This document shows, in pieces, positions 1 through 6,823 of a stretch of DNA of 21,139 nucleotides; position 1 is the stretch's first letter, and every line of letters starts with the position of its first letter. The stretch comes from Acidimicrobiales bacterium. Lineage in GTDB: Bacteria; Actinomycetota; Acidimicrobiia; Acidimicrobiales; Ilumatobacteraceae. The notes beneath the pieces were generated by a model that saw only the letters and a list, made by a program, of their open reading frames with translations, searched no databases and had not been told where the DNA came from. The stretch spans positions 1 through 21,139 of the forward strand of contig JAURNB010000039.1 of the NCBI GenBank assembly GCA_030830415.1, given 5' to 3'. Both the position numbers and the translations under genes were made by a program.

Positions 1-188
1 CAGTATTTGTTGGTTCAGGAATTTTCAAGAGCGATGATCCTGCTCCACGTGCACGAGCCATTGTTGAGGCAACAACTCATTTCCGTGACGCAAGTATTTT
101 GGCAAAGGTGAGCCGTGGCTTAGGCGCACCAATGACTGGTATCGGCATGGACGAAATCAATCAGCGCTACGCAGAGCGTGGTTGGTGA
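1..188 (+). CDS. pdxS: PdxS, pyridoxal 5'-phosphate synthase lyase subunit (3' end only)
   Basis: Only the last 61 codons are present; the reading frame enters at base 3 and stops at TGA 186-188. The visible protein starts VFVGSGIFKS and runs through DPAPRARAIVEATTHF to GIGMDEINQRYAERGW. VGSGIFKS is the conserved phosphate-binding segment near the C-terminus of PdxS, and the rest is the usual C-terminal helix and tail. PdxS is the (beta/alpha)8-barrel synthase that builds PLP from ribose 5-phosphate, glyceraldehyde 3-phosphate and ammonia; the ammonia comes from PdxT. The adjacent pdxT gene is its normal operon partner. The catalytic lysines lie upstream of the window, so activity cannot be judged here. 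Confidence 0.95.
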   Translation, partial: VFVGSGIFKSDDPAPRARAIVEATTHFRDASILAKVSRGLGAPMTGIGMDEINQRYAERGW

Positions 189-204
189 CCTCCAGCGCGA
201 GGTC
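187..204 (+). other. Inverted repeat at the pdxS-pdxT junction
   Basis: GACCTC (187-192) and GAGGTC (199-204) are perfect 6-base inverted arms around a 6-base loop, CAGCGC. The left arm begins inside the pdxS stop codon. The right arm holds the only purine-rich tract (GAGG) upstream of the pdxT ATG at 215. In mRNA this could fold into a small hairpin that hides a weak ribosome binding site or sets the pdxS:pdxT ratio. No T-run follows, so it is not an intrinsic terminator. The fold is plain in the sequence; the function is inference. Confidence 0.4.
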
Positions 205-214
205 CTCGTAACTC

Positions 215-814
215 ATGCCAACCATCGGAGTATTAGCTCTCCAAGGTGCCTTTAATGCTCACGCTCAAGCACTGAGGCAACTCAACGCTGACGTGCGTGA
301 AATTCGTTTACCCCAAGACCTCGATGGCGTTGATGGGGTAGTGCTGCCGGGTGGGGAAAGCACCACGATGTCGCAGTTGCTCTTATCGAGTGGCGTGTTT
401 GATGTTCTCACCCAGCGCATTGCAGGCGGGCTTCCTGCGCTCGGAACATGTGCTGGCCTCATTCTTCTTGCCAAACGAGTGCTCGATGCGCGACCCGATC
501 AGGTGAGTTGCTCGGTTCTCGACGTCACAGTGCGTCGCAACGGGTATGGGCGCCAAATCGACAGTTTTGAAGCAGACATTGCTATAACAGGGCTCGAAAC
601 TCCTTTTACTGCTGTGTTCATCCGTGCCCCCATCATTGAAGAGGTAGGCAGTGGGGTCGAGATCCTCGCGATGCACAATGGCGCACCTGTTGCTGTGGCT
701 GCACAAAATGTCATTGCAGCATCATTTCACCCTGAACTCACCAGTGATGTGCGGTTTCATGAACTTTTTCTCCATATGATTTCGTCAGGTAGCACCGCTC
801 GCGGCGCTCGGTAA
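215..814 (+). CDS. pdxT: PdxT, glutaminase subunit of pyridoxal 5'-phosphate synthase
   Basis: The 199-residue protein is a class I glutamine amidotransferase of usual length for PdxT. It releases ammonia from glutamine and passes it to PdxS. Visible motifs are VLALQGAFNAH at the N-terminus, LPGGEST around residues 44-50, the nucleophile loop GTCAG with Cys79, and FHPELTSD with His172 and Glu174, which complete the catalytic triad. The ATG at 215 fits the family N-terminus (MxxIGVLALQG). It starts 26 bases after the pdxS stop, with a hairpin in the gap. No triad residue is missing. Confidence 0.96.
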   Translation: MPTIGVLALQGAFNAHAQALRQLNADVREIRLPQDLDGVDGVVLPGGESTTMSQLLLSSGVFDVLTQRIAGGLPALGTCAGLILLAKRVLDARPDQVSCSVLDVTVRRNGYGRQIDSFEADIAITGLETPFTAVFIRAPIIEEVGSGVEILAMHNGAPVAVAAQNVIAASFHPELTSDVRFHELFLHMISSGSTARGAR

Positions 815-840
815 TTAGTACTTCTACAAGGGCAGGAAAT

Positions 841-1590
841 ATGTCAGGCCATTCCAAATGGGCAACGATCAAACACAAAAAGGCTGCTGTCGATAAGAAG
901 CGTGGAAAGCTTTTTGCCAAGCTCGCGCGACAAATTGAAGTTGCTGCTCGCGAAGGCGGCGGTGATGCTGAAACGAATGCAGCACTGCGCACTGTGGTGT
1001 TGAAAGCAAAAGCTGGCCAGATGACCAACGACGCTATTGACCGTGCAATTAAGCGCGGCAGCGGCGAAGCAACTGGCGCGAACTACGAGTCCATCACTTA
1101 CGAAGGCTATGCCCCAGGCGGAGTAGCAATGTTGGTCGACGTACTCACCGACAATCGCAATCGCACTGCTTCAGATGTGCGCCTTGCCTTTTCTAAATTT
1201 GGCGGTTCCATGGCTGAGCCCGGAGCAGTTGGTTGGCAGTTTTCGCGCAGGGGCGTCATCATCGTCGATGGCTCTGCAGCCGAAGACGATGTCATGACCG
1301 TTGCGCTTGAATCTGGCGCTGACGACATTGAACGCGATGGAGACGTTTGGCGTGTAACAACTGAACCATCGGCAATGTGGAATGCGAAAGCAGCTTTAGA
1401 AGCAGCAAAGTTCACGGTGCTCGATGCGGAAAGCACCATGGTGTCCGATACCTCAATCCCGGTCTCCGATATTGAAGATGCGCGCAAAGTGCTGCGCATT
1501 ATGGACATGTTGGAAGACAACGACGATGTGCAAGATGTTTATTCAAATTTCGATATTGCAGAAGAGATCATGGCGGAGATGGATCAATGA
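841..1590 (+). CDS. yebC: YebC/TACO1-family translation factor or transcriptional regulator
   Basis: The 249-residue protein has the hallmark N-terminus MSGHSKWATIKHKKAAVDKKRGKLFAKLAR, followed by NAALRTVVLKAKAGQMTNDAIDRAIKRG and YEGYAPGGVAMLVDVLTDNRNRT. The C-terminus is acidic. Length and motifs match full-length YebC. Family members were first described as DNA-binding regulators; more recent work links members to relief of ribosome stalling on proline-rich stretches, so the exact role here is open. The ATG at 841 is preceded by GGCAGGA with short spacing. The stop overlaps the next start as ATGA (1587-1590), so the downstream peroxiredoxin is probably translationally coupled. yebC next to pdxT and upstream of ruvC is a common actinobacterial order. 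Confidence 0.93.
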   Translation: MSGHSKWATIKHKKAAVDKKRGKLFAKLARQIEVAAREGGGDAETNAALRTVVLKAKAGQMTNDAIDRAIKRGSGEATGANYESITYEGYAPGGVAMLVDVLTDNRNRTASDVRLAFSKFGGSMAEPGAVGWQFSRRGVIIVDGSAAEDDVMTVALESGADDIERDGDVWRVTTEPSAMWNAKAALEAAKFTVLDAESTMVSDTSIPVSDIEDARKVLRIMDMLEDNDDVQDVYSNFDIAEEIMAEMDQ

Positions 1591-2042
1591 GTATTTCAGT
1601 AGGCGACCAAGCACCCGATTTTTCTCTTCCGGGAACGGGTAATCAGAACTACTCATTGTCTGCATATAAAGGCAAAACAGTTGTTCTCGTTTTCTACCCT
1701 GGCGACAACACCCCGGTGTGCACGAAACAGTTGGTGTGCTACAACAATGAACTTGCGCAGTTCAGCGAATTAGATGCGCAAGTTCTTGCGGTCTCAGGTC
1801 AAGATCTCGAGAGCCATGAAAAATTTGCGGCCCAACATGGTTTCCAGTTTCCGCTATTGGCCGATACGGAAAAAGCAGTTGCCCGCGCTTATGGAACCCT
1901 GGGCCCTCTCGGAATCCCGCGTCGCAGCATTTTTGTGATCGACGCTTCAGGTGTCGTTCGCTATGTCCATCGGGCCCTTGTGGGGGTTACCTTTCGACCG
2001 GTCGATGAACTGATTGGCGCAATTTCTGCCGCAAATGCTTAA
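1587..2042 (+). CDS. bcp: Bcp/AhpC-TSA family thiol peroxidase (peroxiredoxin)
   Basis: The 151-residue protein is a thioredoxin-fold peroxiredoxin that reduces hydroperoxides using thiol electrons. Residues 6-15 (GDQAPDFSLP) are the usual opening. The active-site segment FYPGDNTPVCTKQ places the peroxidatic Cys at residue 45 within PxxxTxxC. A second Cys at residue 51 is one position further on than the resolving Cys50 of E. coli Bcp, so an atypical 2-Cys mechanism is possible but not certain. SIFVIDASGVVRYVH near residue 115 is the conserved strand pair. The start overlaps the yebC stop. A Bcp gene is not a standard member of the yebC-ruvC neighbourhood. Assignment to the Bcp/PrxQ subgroup is inference from the Cys spacing. 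Confidence 0.9.
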   Translation: MSISVGDQAPDFSLPGTGNQNYSLSAYKGKTVVLVFYPGDNTPVCTKQLVCYNNELAQFSELDAQVLAVSGQDLESHEKFAAQHGFQFPLLADTEKAVARAYGTLGPLGIPRRSIFVIDASGVVRYVHRALVGVTFRPVDELIGAISAANA

Positions 2043-2067
2043 CTTCGCCAACCTTTTTGGCTACAAT
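2039..2067 (+). promoter_or_regulatory. Putative ruvC promoter for a leaderless transcript
   Basis: TACAAT (2062-2067) matches the bacterial -10 consensus at five of six positions. TTAACT (2039-2044), 17 bases upstream, is a partial -35 match that overlaps the bcp stop. The ATG at 2075 begins 7 bases after the -10, where transcription would be expected to start, so the mRNA would have little or no leader. A perfect inverted repeat, GCCAA (2047-2051) and TTGGC (2057-2061) around CCTTT, directly abuts the -10 and could be an operator. No Shine-Dalgarno sequence is present. Leaderless mRNAs are common in actinobacteria. The promoter call is inference from the pattern. Confidence 0.5.
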
Positions 2068-2074
2068 CAAACGT

Positions 2075-2632
2075 ATGTTCGTACCAGAAAAGGCAATCCA
2101 GGCGTCGCCTGTTGTCCTGGGCATCGATCCGGGTCTTACCCGTTGCGGGTACGCGGTCTTGCGTCGCACCACAGGTGGGCAACACGAAGCCGAGGCCTTA
2201 GCGCTTGGGGTCATTCGTACTGAACCTGGCGAACACCTCGCAAATCGTCTTGCGCAGGTACATGAAGACATCACCGACTTGCTTGCTGAATTCTCACCAG
2301 ATGCCGTTGTCATTGAACAGGTCTTTCTTCATCACAACGTGCGTACGGCAATGAGCGTTGCCCAGGTCAGTGGTGTGGTGTTATCGCTCGCTGCACTGGC
2401 AGGTTGCGCAGTAGCGCAGTACACGCCAACGCAGGTCAAAGGGGCTGTTGCGGGTTGGGGTCAAGCCGATAAAACGCAAATTCAAAAGATGGTCAAGGCA
2501 CGCCTCGGTTTAGCTTCGTTGCCACAACCAGCCGACGCCGCCGACGCAGCTGCACTGGCTCTGTGTCACCTCGCCATGTCGCCAGCGCTAACAGGGGCCA
2601 ACGCTCGTATCTCTCGCAGGGTTGCATCATGA
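2075..2632 (+). CDS. ruvC: RuvC, Holliday junction endonuclease
   Basis: RuvC cuts Holliday junctions symmetrically, working with the RuvAB motor. Starting at ATG 2075 gives 185 residues. The acidic active site is complete: Asp18 in LGIDPG, Glu81 in VVIEQVF, and Asp154 and Asp157 in PADAADAAALALCH. The frame stays open upstream to a TTG at 2057, which would add six residues. I prefer 2075 because a TACAAT -10 sits 7 bases before it and because the TTG lies within the upstream inverted repeat. The stop overlaps ruvA as ATGA (2629-2632). The protein has about ten more N-terminal residues before the first strand than E. coli RuvC, which is unremarkable. Confidence 0.94.
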   Translation: MFVPEKAIQASPVVLGIDPGLTRCGYAVLRRTTGGQHEAEALALGVIRTEPGEHLANRLAQVHEDITDLLAEFSPDAVVIEQVFLHHNVRTAMSVAQVSGVVLSLAALAGCAVAQYTPTQVKGAVAGWGQADKTQIQKMVKARLGLASLPQPADAADAAALALCHLAMSPALTGANARISRRVAS

Positions 2633-3228
2633 TTGGCTCATTGCGCGGAACTGTGCTCGAGCGCAATGCTCCTACACATGTGCTTGTTGAAGTTGCCGGT
2701 GTGGGTTACATCGTTGCAGTCACGCCACGAGTGTTCGGAGAACTTGAACCCACCACGGGATGTTTTTTATACATCCATCATCAAGTTCGTGAAGACGCAC
2801 AAACTTTGTTCGGTTTTCTCACGCGAGAAGAGCGCGACAGCTTTCAAATTCTCATTGCGGCTCATGGTGTGGGGCCAGCCATGGCAATGGCAATTTTGGC
2901 CACTCATTCCCCTAAGGGCCTACAGAACATCGTTATTACCTCCGACCTTGCAGCGCTCACAATGGTGACCGGAGTCGGCAAGAAAACTGCCGAACGTTTG
3001 TTAGTTGAATTGCGCGGAAAGTTCGACATGCTCGACTTGCCAAGTATCAGTGGAGCAGAGTCGCAAGGCTCTTCGTCGCTCGGAGATCTCCGAGAGGCTC
3101 TTGTTGGTTTGGGTTACGACAATGAAGAAATTCGCTCTGTGTTATCTGAATTAAACCCAGCAACCGATGCCACGTTAGAAAAAGTTTTGCGTGACGCCCT
3201 GCAAATTCTCGGAGCTCGTCGTGCGTGA
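2629..3228 (+). CDS. ruvA: RuvA, Holliday junction branch migration DNA-binding subunit
   Basis: The 199-residue protein binds four-way junctions as a tetramer and loads RuvB. The start MIGSLRGTVLERN is the conserved opening. An OB-fold domain fills about residues 1-62. Two helix-hairpin-helix elements follow, AAHGVGPAMAMAIL and VTGVGKKTAERLLVELRGK, and then a flexible acid/Ser/Gly linker. The C-terminal RuvB-contact domain is DLREALVGLGYDNEEIRSVL. The frame is open further upstream to 2563, but ATG 2629 fits the family and gives an ATGA overlap with ruvC, so coupling is likely. Its stop lies inside the first codons of ruvB. Confidence 0.96.
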   Translation: MIGSLRGTVLERNAPTHVLVEVAGVGYIVAVTPRVFGELEPTTGCFLYIHHQVREDAQTLFGFLTREERDSFQILIAAHGVGPAMAMAILATHSPKGLQNIVITSDLAALTMVTGVGKKTAERLLVELRGKFDMLDLPSISGAESQGSSSLGDLREALVGLGYDNEEIRSVLSELNPATDATLEKVLRDALQILGARRA

Positions 3229-4270
3229 TGAATTTGTAGATCCACATATTCTCACGCCGCATCACACTGAGCGTGAGGTAGAAATTGAGAGCGAAGAGTC
3301 GGGTCTGCGCCCGCGTCTTCTCGACGACTTTGTGGGTCAGCGAGAACTCAAAGAACATTTACGTATTGTGCTCACTGCTGCGCGTCAGCGTTCGCAAGCA
3401 GCCGATCACGTTCTTCTCGCAGGTCCTCCAGGGCTCGGGAAGACAACAATGGCGTGCATCATTGCTGAAGAGATGGGTGCAAAATTGCATATCACTTCAG
3501 GTCCGGCGCTTGAACGTGCCGGCGACCTCGCCGCCATTCTCACCAAACTCGGAGAACACGACGTGTTGTTCATCGACGAAATTCATCGTCTGTCGCGCTC
3601 TGTTGAAGAAATCATGTACCCGGCAATGGAAGATTTTCAGATTGACATTGTTGTAGGAAAAGGCCCCGCAGCATCATCTATTCGGTTGTCGCTTCCACCA
3701 TTTACTTTGGTTGGGGCAACTACTCGTACCGGAATGATTACGGGTCCATTGCGCGACCGTTTTGGTTTGGTCAGTCGACTCGACTTCTACGATGAAGAAG
3801 AACTCACCGCAATCGTTTTACGCGCGGCTCGCATTTTGAATATTACCATCGACGCCGACGGTGCAGCACAAATTGCGCGGCGGAGTCGAGGAACTCCACG
3901 TATTGCAAACCGACTACTGCGTCGTGTGCGCGATTATGCAGAAGTCAATCATCCAACTCCTTCTGGTGCAGGAAACATCGATGCGAGCATTGCTGCCGAT
4001 GCGCTCGTTTTGTTCGGGGTCGATGCACGCGGGCTCGACAAGGTTGACCGCGCCATTCTCTCTGCATTATGCAAGCAATTCGGTGGAGGTCCAGTGGGGC
4101 TCACCACGTTGGCAATCAGTGTGAGCGAACAGCCAGAAACAGTGGAAGATGTTTATGAGCCGTTCCTCATCCAGCAAGGCTTTTTGTCACGCACTCCGCG
4201 TGGCCGTATCGCAATGCCGGCAGCTTTTGAGCATCTTCATATGACGCCGCCAGAACGCATTCCCTCGTAG
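3221..4270 (+). CDS. ruvB: RuvB, Holliday junction branch migration AAA+ ATPase
   Basis: RuvB is the hexameric AAA+ motor that drives branch migration with RuvA. From GTG 3221 it is 349 residues, close to the usual 335-350. Visible motifs are LDDFVGQRELKEHL, Walker A GPPGLGKTTMA, Walker B VLFIDEIHRL, sensor 1 LVGATTRTG, arginine finger region GPLRDRFG, and the C-terminal winged helix with VEDVYEPFLIQQGFLSRTPRGR. The frame is open to another GTG at 3191, but 3221 is favoured: GGAG (3211-3214) sits 6 bases upstream, and VRDEFVDPHI matches the short N-termini of RuvB. It overlaps the end of ruvA by 8 bases, so ruvCAB is one coupled unit. Confidence 0.96.
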   Translation: MRDEFVDPHILTPHHTEREVEIESEESGLRPRLLDDFVGQRELKEHLRIVLTAARQRSQAADHVLLAGPPGLGKTTMACIIAEEMGAKLHITSGPALERAGDLAAILTKLGEHDVLFIDEIHRLSRSVEEIMYPAMEDFQIDIVVGKGPAASSIRLSLPPFTLVGATTRTGMITGPLRDRFGLVSRLDFYDEEELTAIVLRAARILNITIDADGAAQIARRSRGTPRIANRLLRRVRDYAEVNHPTPSGAGNIDASIAADALVLFGVDARGLDKVDRAILSALCKQFGGGPVGLTTLAISVSEQPETVEDVYEPFLIQQGFLSRTPRGRIAMPAAFEHLHMTPPERIPS

Positions 4271-4279
4271 TCTTGAACG

Positions 4280-5320
4280 GTGAATCTCGCCGATATCGAC
4301 TACAACTTGCCCGAGCACTTTATTGCGCAAGTTCCCATGGAGCCACGAGATGCCGCTCGCTTGTTGGTATATGTAAATGGGGCAGTCGAGCATAAAAAGG
4401 TCAGCGACATCACCGACTTTTTACAAGCAGGTGATGTTCTCGTCGTGAATGAAACCAGAGTGTTGCCAAGCCGCCTTTCTCTCGTGCGCAGTACCGGTGG
4501 TCGGGTGGAAGTGCTCTTGCTTGAGCCCTTGCAAGAAGATGACAGCGAGTGGGAAGCACTTATTCGCCCTGGGCGCAAAATGCGAGTAGGGGAAATCCTT
4601 GCAACAGCAGCTGGCGACGAATTTGCCGAGGTGCTGGGGCGGTCGGCAATTGGCGATACTTTCCGTATTCGAATATGTGCTGGATCCACCTCGGGCGAGC
4701 GCAGGGCTGCAATAGAAGCGGTGGGGTCTTTGCCGTTGCCTCCCTACATCACCACCACGTTGGAAGATCTCGAGCGCTATCAAACTGTTTATTCTCATGA
4801 AGCGAAGTCGTCGGCTGCGCCGACTGCTGGCTTGCACTTCACCTCTGCATTGCTTGAGAAGATTGAGAAAATGGGAGTCGTCATCGCAAAGGTTGAACTC
4901 GTTGTTGGTCTCGACACATTTAAGCCAGTTGATGAGGAAAATCCGCTGAACCATGTCATCCACTCCGAGTGGTACAACGTTCCCGAAGAAACGATGCAAC
5001 TAGTGAAGAATGCACAGCGCGTTGTTGCCGTGGGAACAACTTCAGTACGTGCGCTTGAATCGGTAGCAGTTGCCGGAGAACTCACGGGTCGAACACGGCT
5101 CTTCATTACGCCTGGATACACATGGAAGTATGTCGACATCATGATGACAAACTTCCATATGCCAAGAACAACGCTGTTGCTCATGGTGCAGGCATTCATC
5201 GGTGAAAAGTGGCGAGATCTTTATGCTGAAGCACAACACGAGAACTATCGCTTTCTCTCTTTTGGTGATGCCATGCTTCTTGCGCGGTTAGACAACTCAA
5301 CAACGGAAAGTGACCTCTAG
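4280..5320 (+). CDS. queA: QueA, S-adenosylmethionine:tRNA ribosyltransferase-isomerase
   Basis: QueA transfers the ribosyl part of SAM to preQ1-modified tRNA, forming epoxyqueuosine at anticodon position 34. The 346-residue protein has the family signatures DIDYNLPEHFIAQVPMEPRDAARLLV at the start, DVLVVNETRVLPSRL, PLPPYI, SAAPTAGLHFT, HSEWYNVPEET, VGTTSVRALES, and TNFHMPRTTLLLMVQAFIG near the end. The GTG start lies 9 bases after the ruvB stop and has no clear Shine-Dalgarno sequence, so coupling to ruvB is possible. The stop overlaps the tgt GTG as TAGTG. Pairing with tgt, the preceding enzyme of the pathway, fits its role. Confidence 0.95.
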   Translation: MNLADIDYNLPEHFIAQVPMEPRDAARLLVYVNGAVEHKKVSDITDFLQAGDVLVVNETRVLPSRLSLVRSTGGRVEVLLLEPLQEDDSEWEALIRPGRKMRVGEILATAAGDEFAEVLGRSAIGDTFRIRICAGSTSGERRAAIEAVGSLPLPPYITTTLEDLERYQTVYSHEAKSSAAPTAGLHFTSALLEKIEKMGVVIAKVELVVGLDTFKPVDEENPLNHVIHSEWYNVPEETMQLVKNAQRVVAVGTTSVRALESVAVAGELTGRTRLFITPGYTWKYVDIMMTNFHMPRTTLLLMVQAFIGEKWRDLYAEAQHENYRFLSFGDAMLLARLDNSTTESDL

Positions 5321-6420
5321 TGCATCCAGTTTCATTTGAAGTGCAGGCAACAGAGGGCACGGCGCGTGCTGGCCTGGCAACCACTGCTCACGGCACCTAT
5401 ACAACTCCTTGTTTTATGCCAGTAGGTACACGTGGTGCCGTGAGGTATCTCAGTGCTGTTGATTATGAAGATCTTGGAGCACAAATTGTTCTGGGCAACA
5501 CGTATCACCTGATGCTGCGTCCAGGGGCCGACACGGTGGAAGCATTGGGTGGTCTTGGCAAGTTTGCAAGTTGGGGTGGGCTCACCCTCACCGATTCGGG
5601 TGGATTCCAAGTTTTTTCGCTCGAGCCAAAAGTCGATGATGATGGAGTCACATTTAAGTCCACGTACGACGGATCTCTTCATAGGTACACGCCAGAAACT
5701 GCAGTGGAAGTTCAGCAAAAACTTGGCGCAACCATTCAGATGGTTCTCGACGTGTGCCCGCCGTTGCCCTCTGAACCACATGTAGTGGAGTTGGCGCTCA
5801 AACGTACGTCGATGTGGGCGCAGCGTGCCCGCGAGCATCACAGCCGCACAGATCAGGCCCTGTTTGGCATTGTGCAAGGCGGCATCAACCCCGAATTGCG
5901 GGCACGTAGTGCACTGTCTACAGCTGCATTGGAGTTCGATGGTTACGGAATTGGCGGACTCTCAGTCGGGGAATCGCGGGAAGAAATGTTGCCCGCTTTG
6001 GCTGCAGCGCTGCAGAACCTGCCAACAGACCGGCCGCGGTATCTGATGGGAGTGGGTGACCCTGCTTCGCTGATTGAGGCGGTCAACTTAGGCGTCGACC
6101 AATTTGACTGTGTTTTGCAAACCCGACTGGGTCGCCACGGAACCGCTCTCACAAGCACTGGCAAGTTGAATATGAAAAACGCCCAATATGCCCTGCAAGA
6201 TCTCCCACTCGATGCTGAATGTGCATGCATGGTCTGTCGGCGTCATTCGCGGGCATATATTCGCCACTTATTTCAAACTTCTGAGCCAACGGCCTCGCGT
6301 TTGGTCTCGTATCACAACATTGCTTGGACTTTTGCCCTCATGGCAGAGATGCGAGAGTCCATTGGAAACGGCACATTTCAGCAGATGAGGCAGCGCGTAA
6401 TGGGGGTCTGGGGCTCGTAG
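5320..6420 (+). CDS. tgt: Tgt, bacterial-type queuine tRNA-guanine transglycosylase
   Basis: Tgt swaps guanine 34 for preQ1 in tRNAs with GUN anticodons. The 366-residue protein has Asp92 in TDSGGFQVFSL (general acid/base) and Asp263 in QFDCVLQTR (the nucleophile that forms the covalent tRNA link). The zinc site is complete: CACMVC followed by the His in SYHNI. GNTYHLMLRPG and FGIVQGG are also present. The segment after the nucleophile reads VLQTRLGRHG, where E. coli and Zymomonas have VMPTR/VLPTR and RNG, so a conserved Pro is Gln. The GTG start overlaps the queA stop by one base, and its own stop overlaps yajC the same way. Confidence 0.95.
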   Translation: MHPVSFEVQATEGTARAGLATTAHGTYTTPCFMPVGTRGAVRYLSAVDYEDLGAQIVLGNTYHLMLRPGADTVEALGGLGKFASWGGLTLTDSGGFQVFSLEPKVDDDGVTFKSTYDGSLHRYTPETAVEVQQKLGATIQMVLDVCPPLPSEPHVVELALKRTSMWAQRAREHHSRTDQALFGIVQGGINPELRARSALSTAALEFDGYGIGGLSVGESREEMLPALAAALQNLPTDRPRYLMGVGDPASLIEAVNLGVDQFDCVLQTRLGRHGTALTSTGKLNMKNAQYALQDLPLDAECACMVCRRHSRAYIRHLFQTSEPTASRLVSYHNIAWTFALMAEMRESIGNGTFQQMRQRVMGVWGS

Positions 6421-6815
6421 TGGCTACGCTTGTTGCCATGTCTCTTTCCCCAACTGCTCTCCTTGCCGCCGAGAAATCTTCTGGAGGGGGCTCCGCCATT
6501 TTCCAACTCTTCTTCTTTGGCCTCATTTTCGTGGCCATGTACTTCTTGCTCATTCGCCCACAGCGTCGTCGTGCCAAAGAAGCCCAAGAACTGGTGCGAG
6601 CAGTTCAAATTGGCGATCAGGTTCAGCTCTCGTCTGGCCTCATTGGCTTCGTCACCGATTTCGACAAGGAAGATCAAGCTGGCGATGTTGTATGGGTTGA
6701 CCTTGCCGAGGGCGTTGAAGTCCGTGCGATGCGGTCAGCAATTGTGCGCCGCATTGAAGTGCGCGAAGAGGCTCCTGCAGTTGAGAGCGACAACTCTGAC
6801 GATTCAGACAAGTAG
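6420..6815 (+). CDS. yajC: YajC, Sec translocase accessory membrane protein
   Basis: YajC associates with SecDF at the membrane. From GTG 6420 the protein is 131 residues. It has one strong membrane segment, FQLFFFGLIFVAMYFLLI, followed at once by the family signature RPQRRRAKEAQEL. A small beta domain follows (IQIGDQVQLSSGLIGFVTDFD and VRRIEV) and then an acidic tail. Before the membrane segment lies a hydrophobic stretch ending SPTALLAAE and a Gly-rich linker. E. coli YajC has a comparable short AVAATGAPA lead. The frame is open upstream to 6324 inside tgt, but GTG 6420 forms a TAGTG overlap with the tgt stop and follows a G-rich tract. ATG 6438 is an alternative start. Confidence 0.92.
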   Translation: MATLVAMSLSPTALLAAEKSSGGGSAIFQLFFFGLIFVAMYFLLIRPQRRRAKEAQELVRAVQIGDQVQLSSGLIGFVTDFDKEDQAGDVVWVDLAEGVEVRAMRSAIVRRIEVREEAPAVESDNSDDSDK

Positions 6816-6823
6816 TTCCTCAT

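Noticed and set aside
3191..3220. Upstream GTG 3191 as the ruvB start
   Set aside because: It would add ten residues overlapping ruvA with no family support. GTG 3221 has GGAG at 6-base spacing and a family-like N-terminus.
4268..4282. TAGTCT 6 bases before the queA GTG as a promoter
   Set aside because: The TA comes from the ruvB stop codon and there is no inverted repeat or -35. A TAnnnT match is too common by chance to call.
4421..4999. 192-codon open frame on the minus strand inside queA
   Set aside because: It is fully antisense to queA, which has all its family motifs. The translation resembles no family I know.
5332..5877. 181-codon open frame on the minus strand inside tgt
   Set aside because: It is antisense to the conserved Tgt barrel with no family resemblance, so it is treated as a chance open frame.
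6324..6419. Upstream extension of yajC inside tgt
   Set aside because: The extra residues are the out-of-frame reading of the tgt 3' end and do not resemble YajC. GTG 6420 forms a TAGTG junction like that of queA-tgt.
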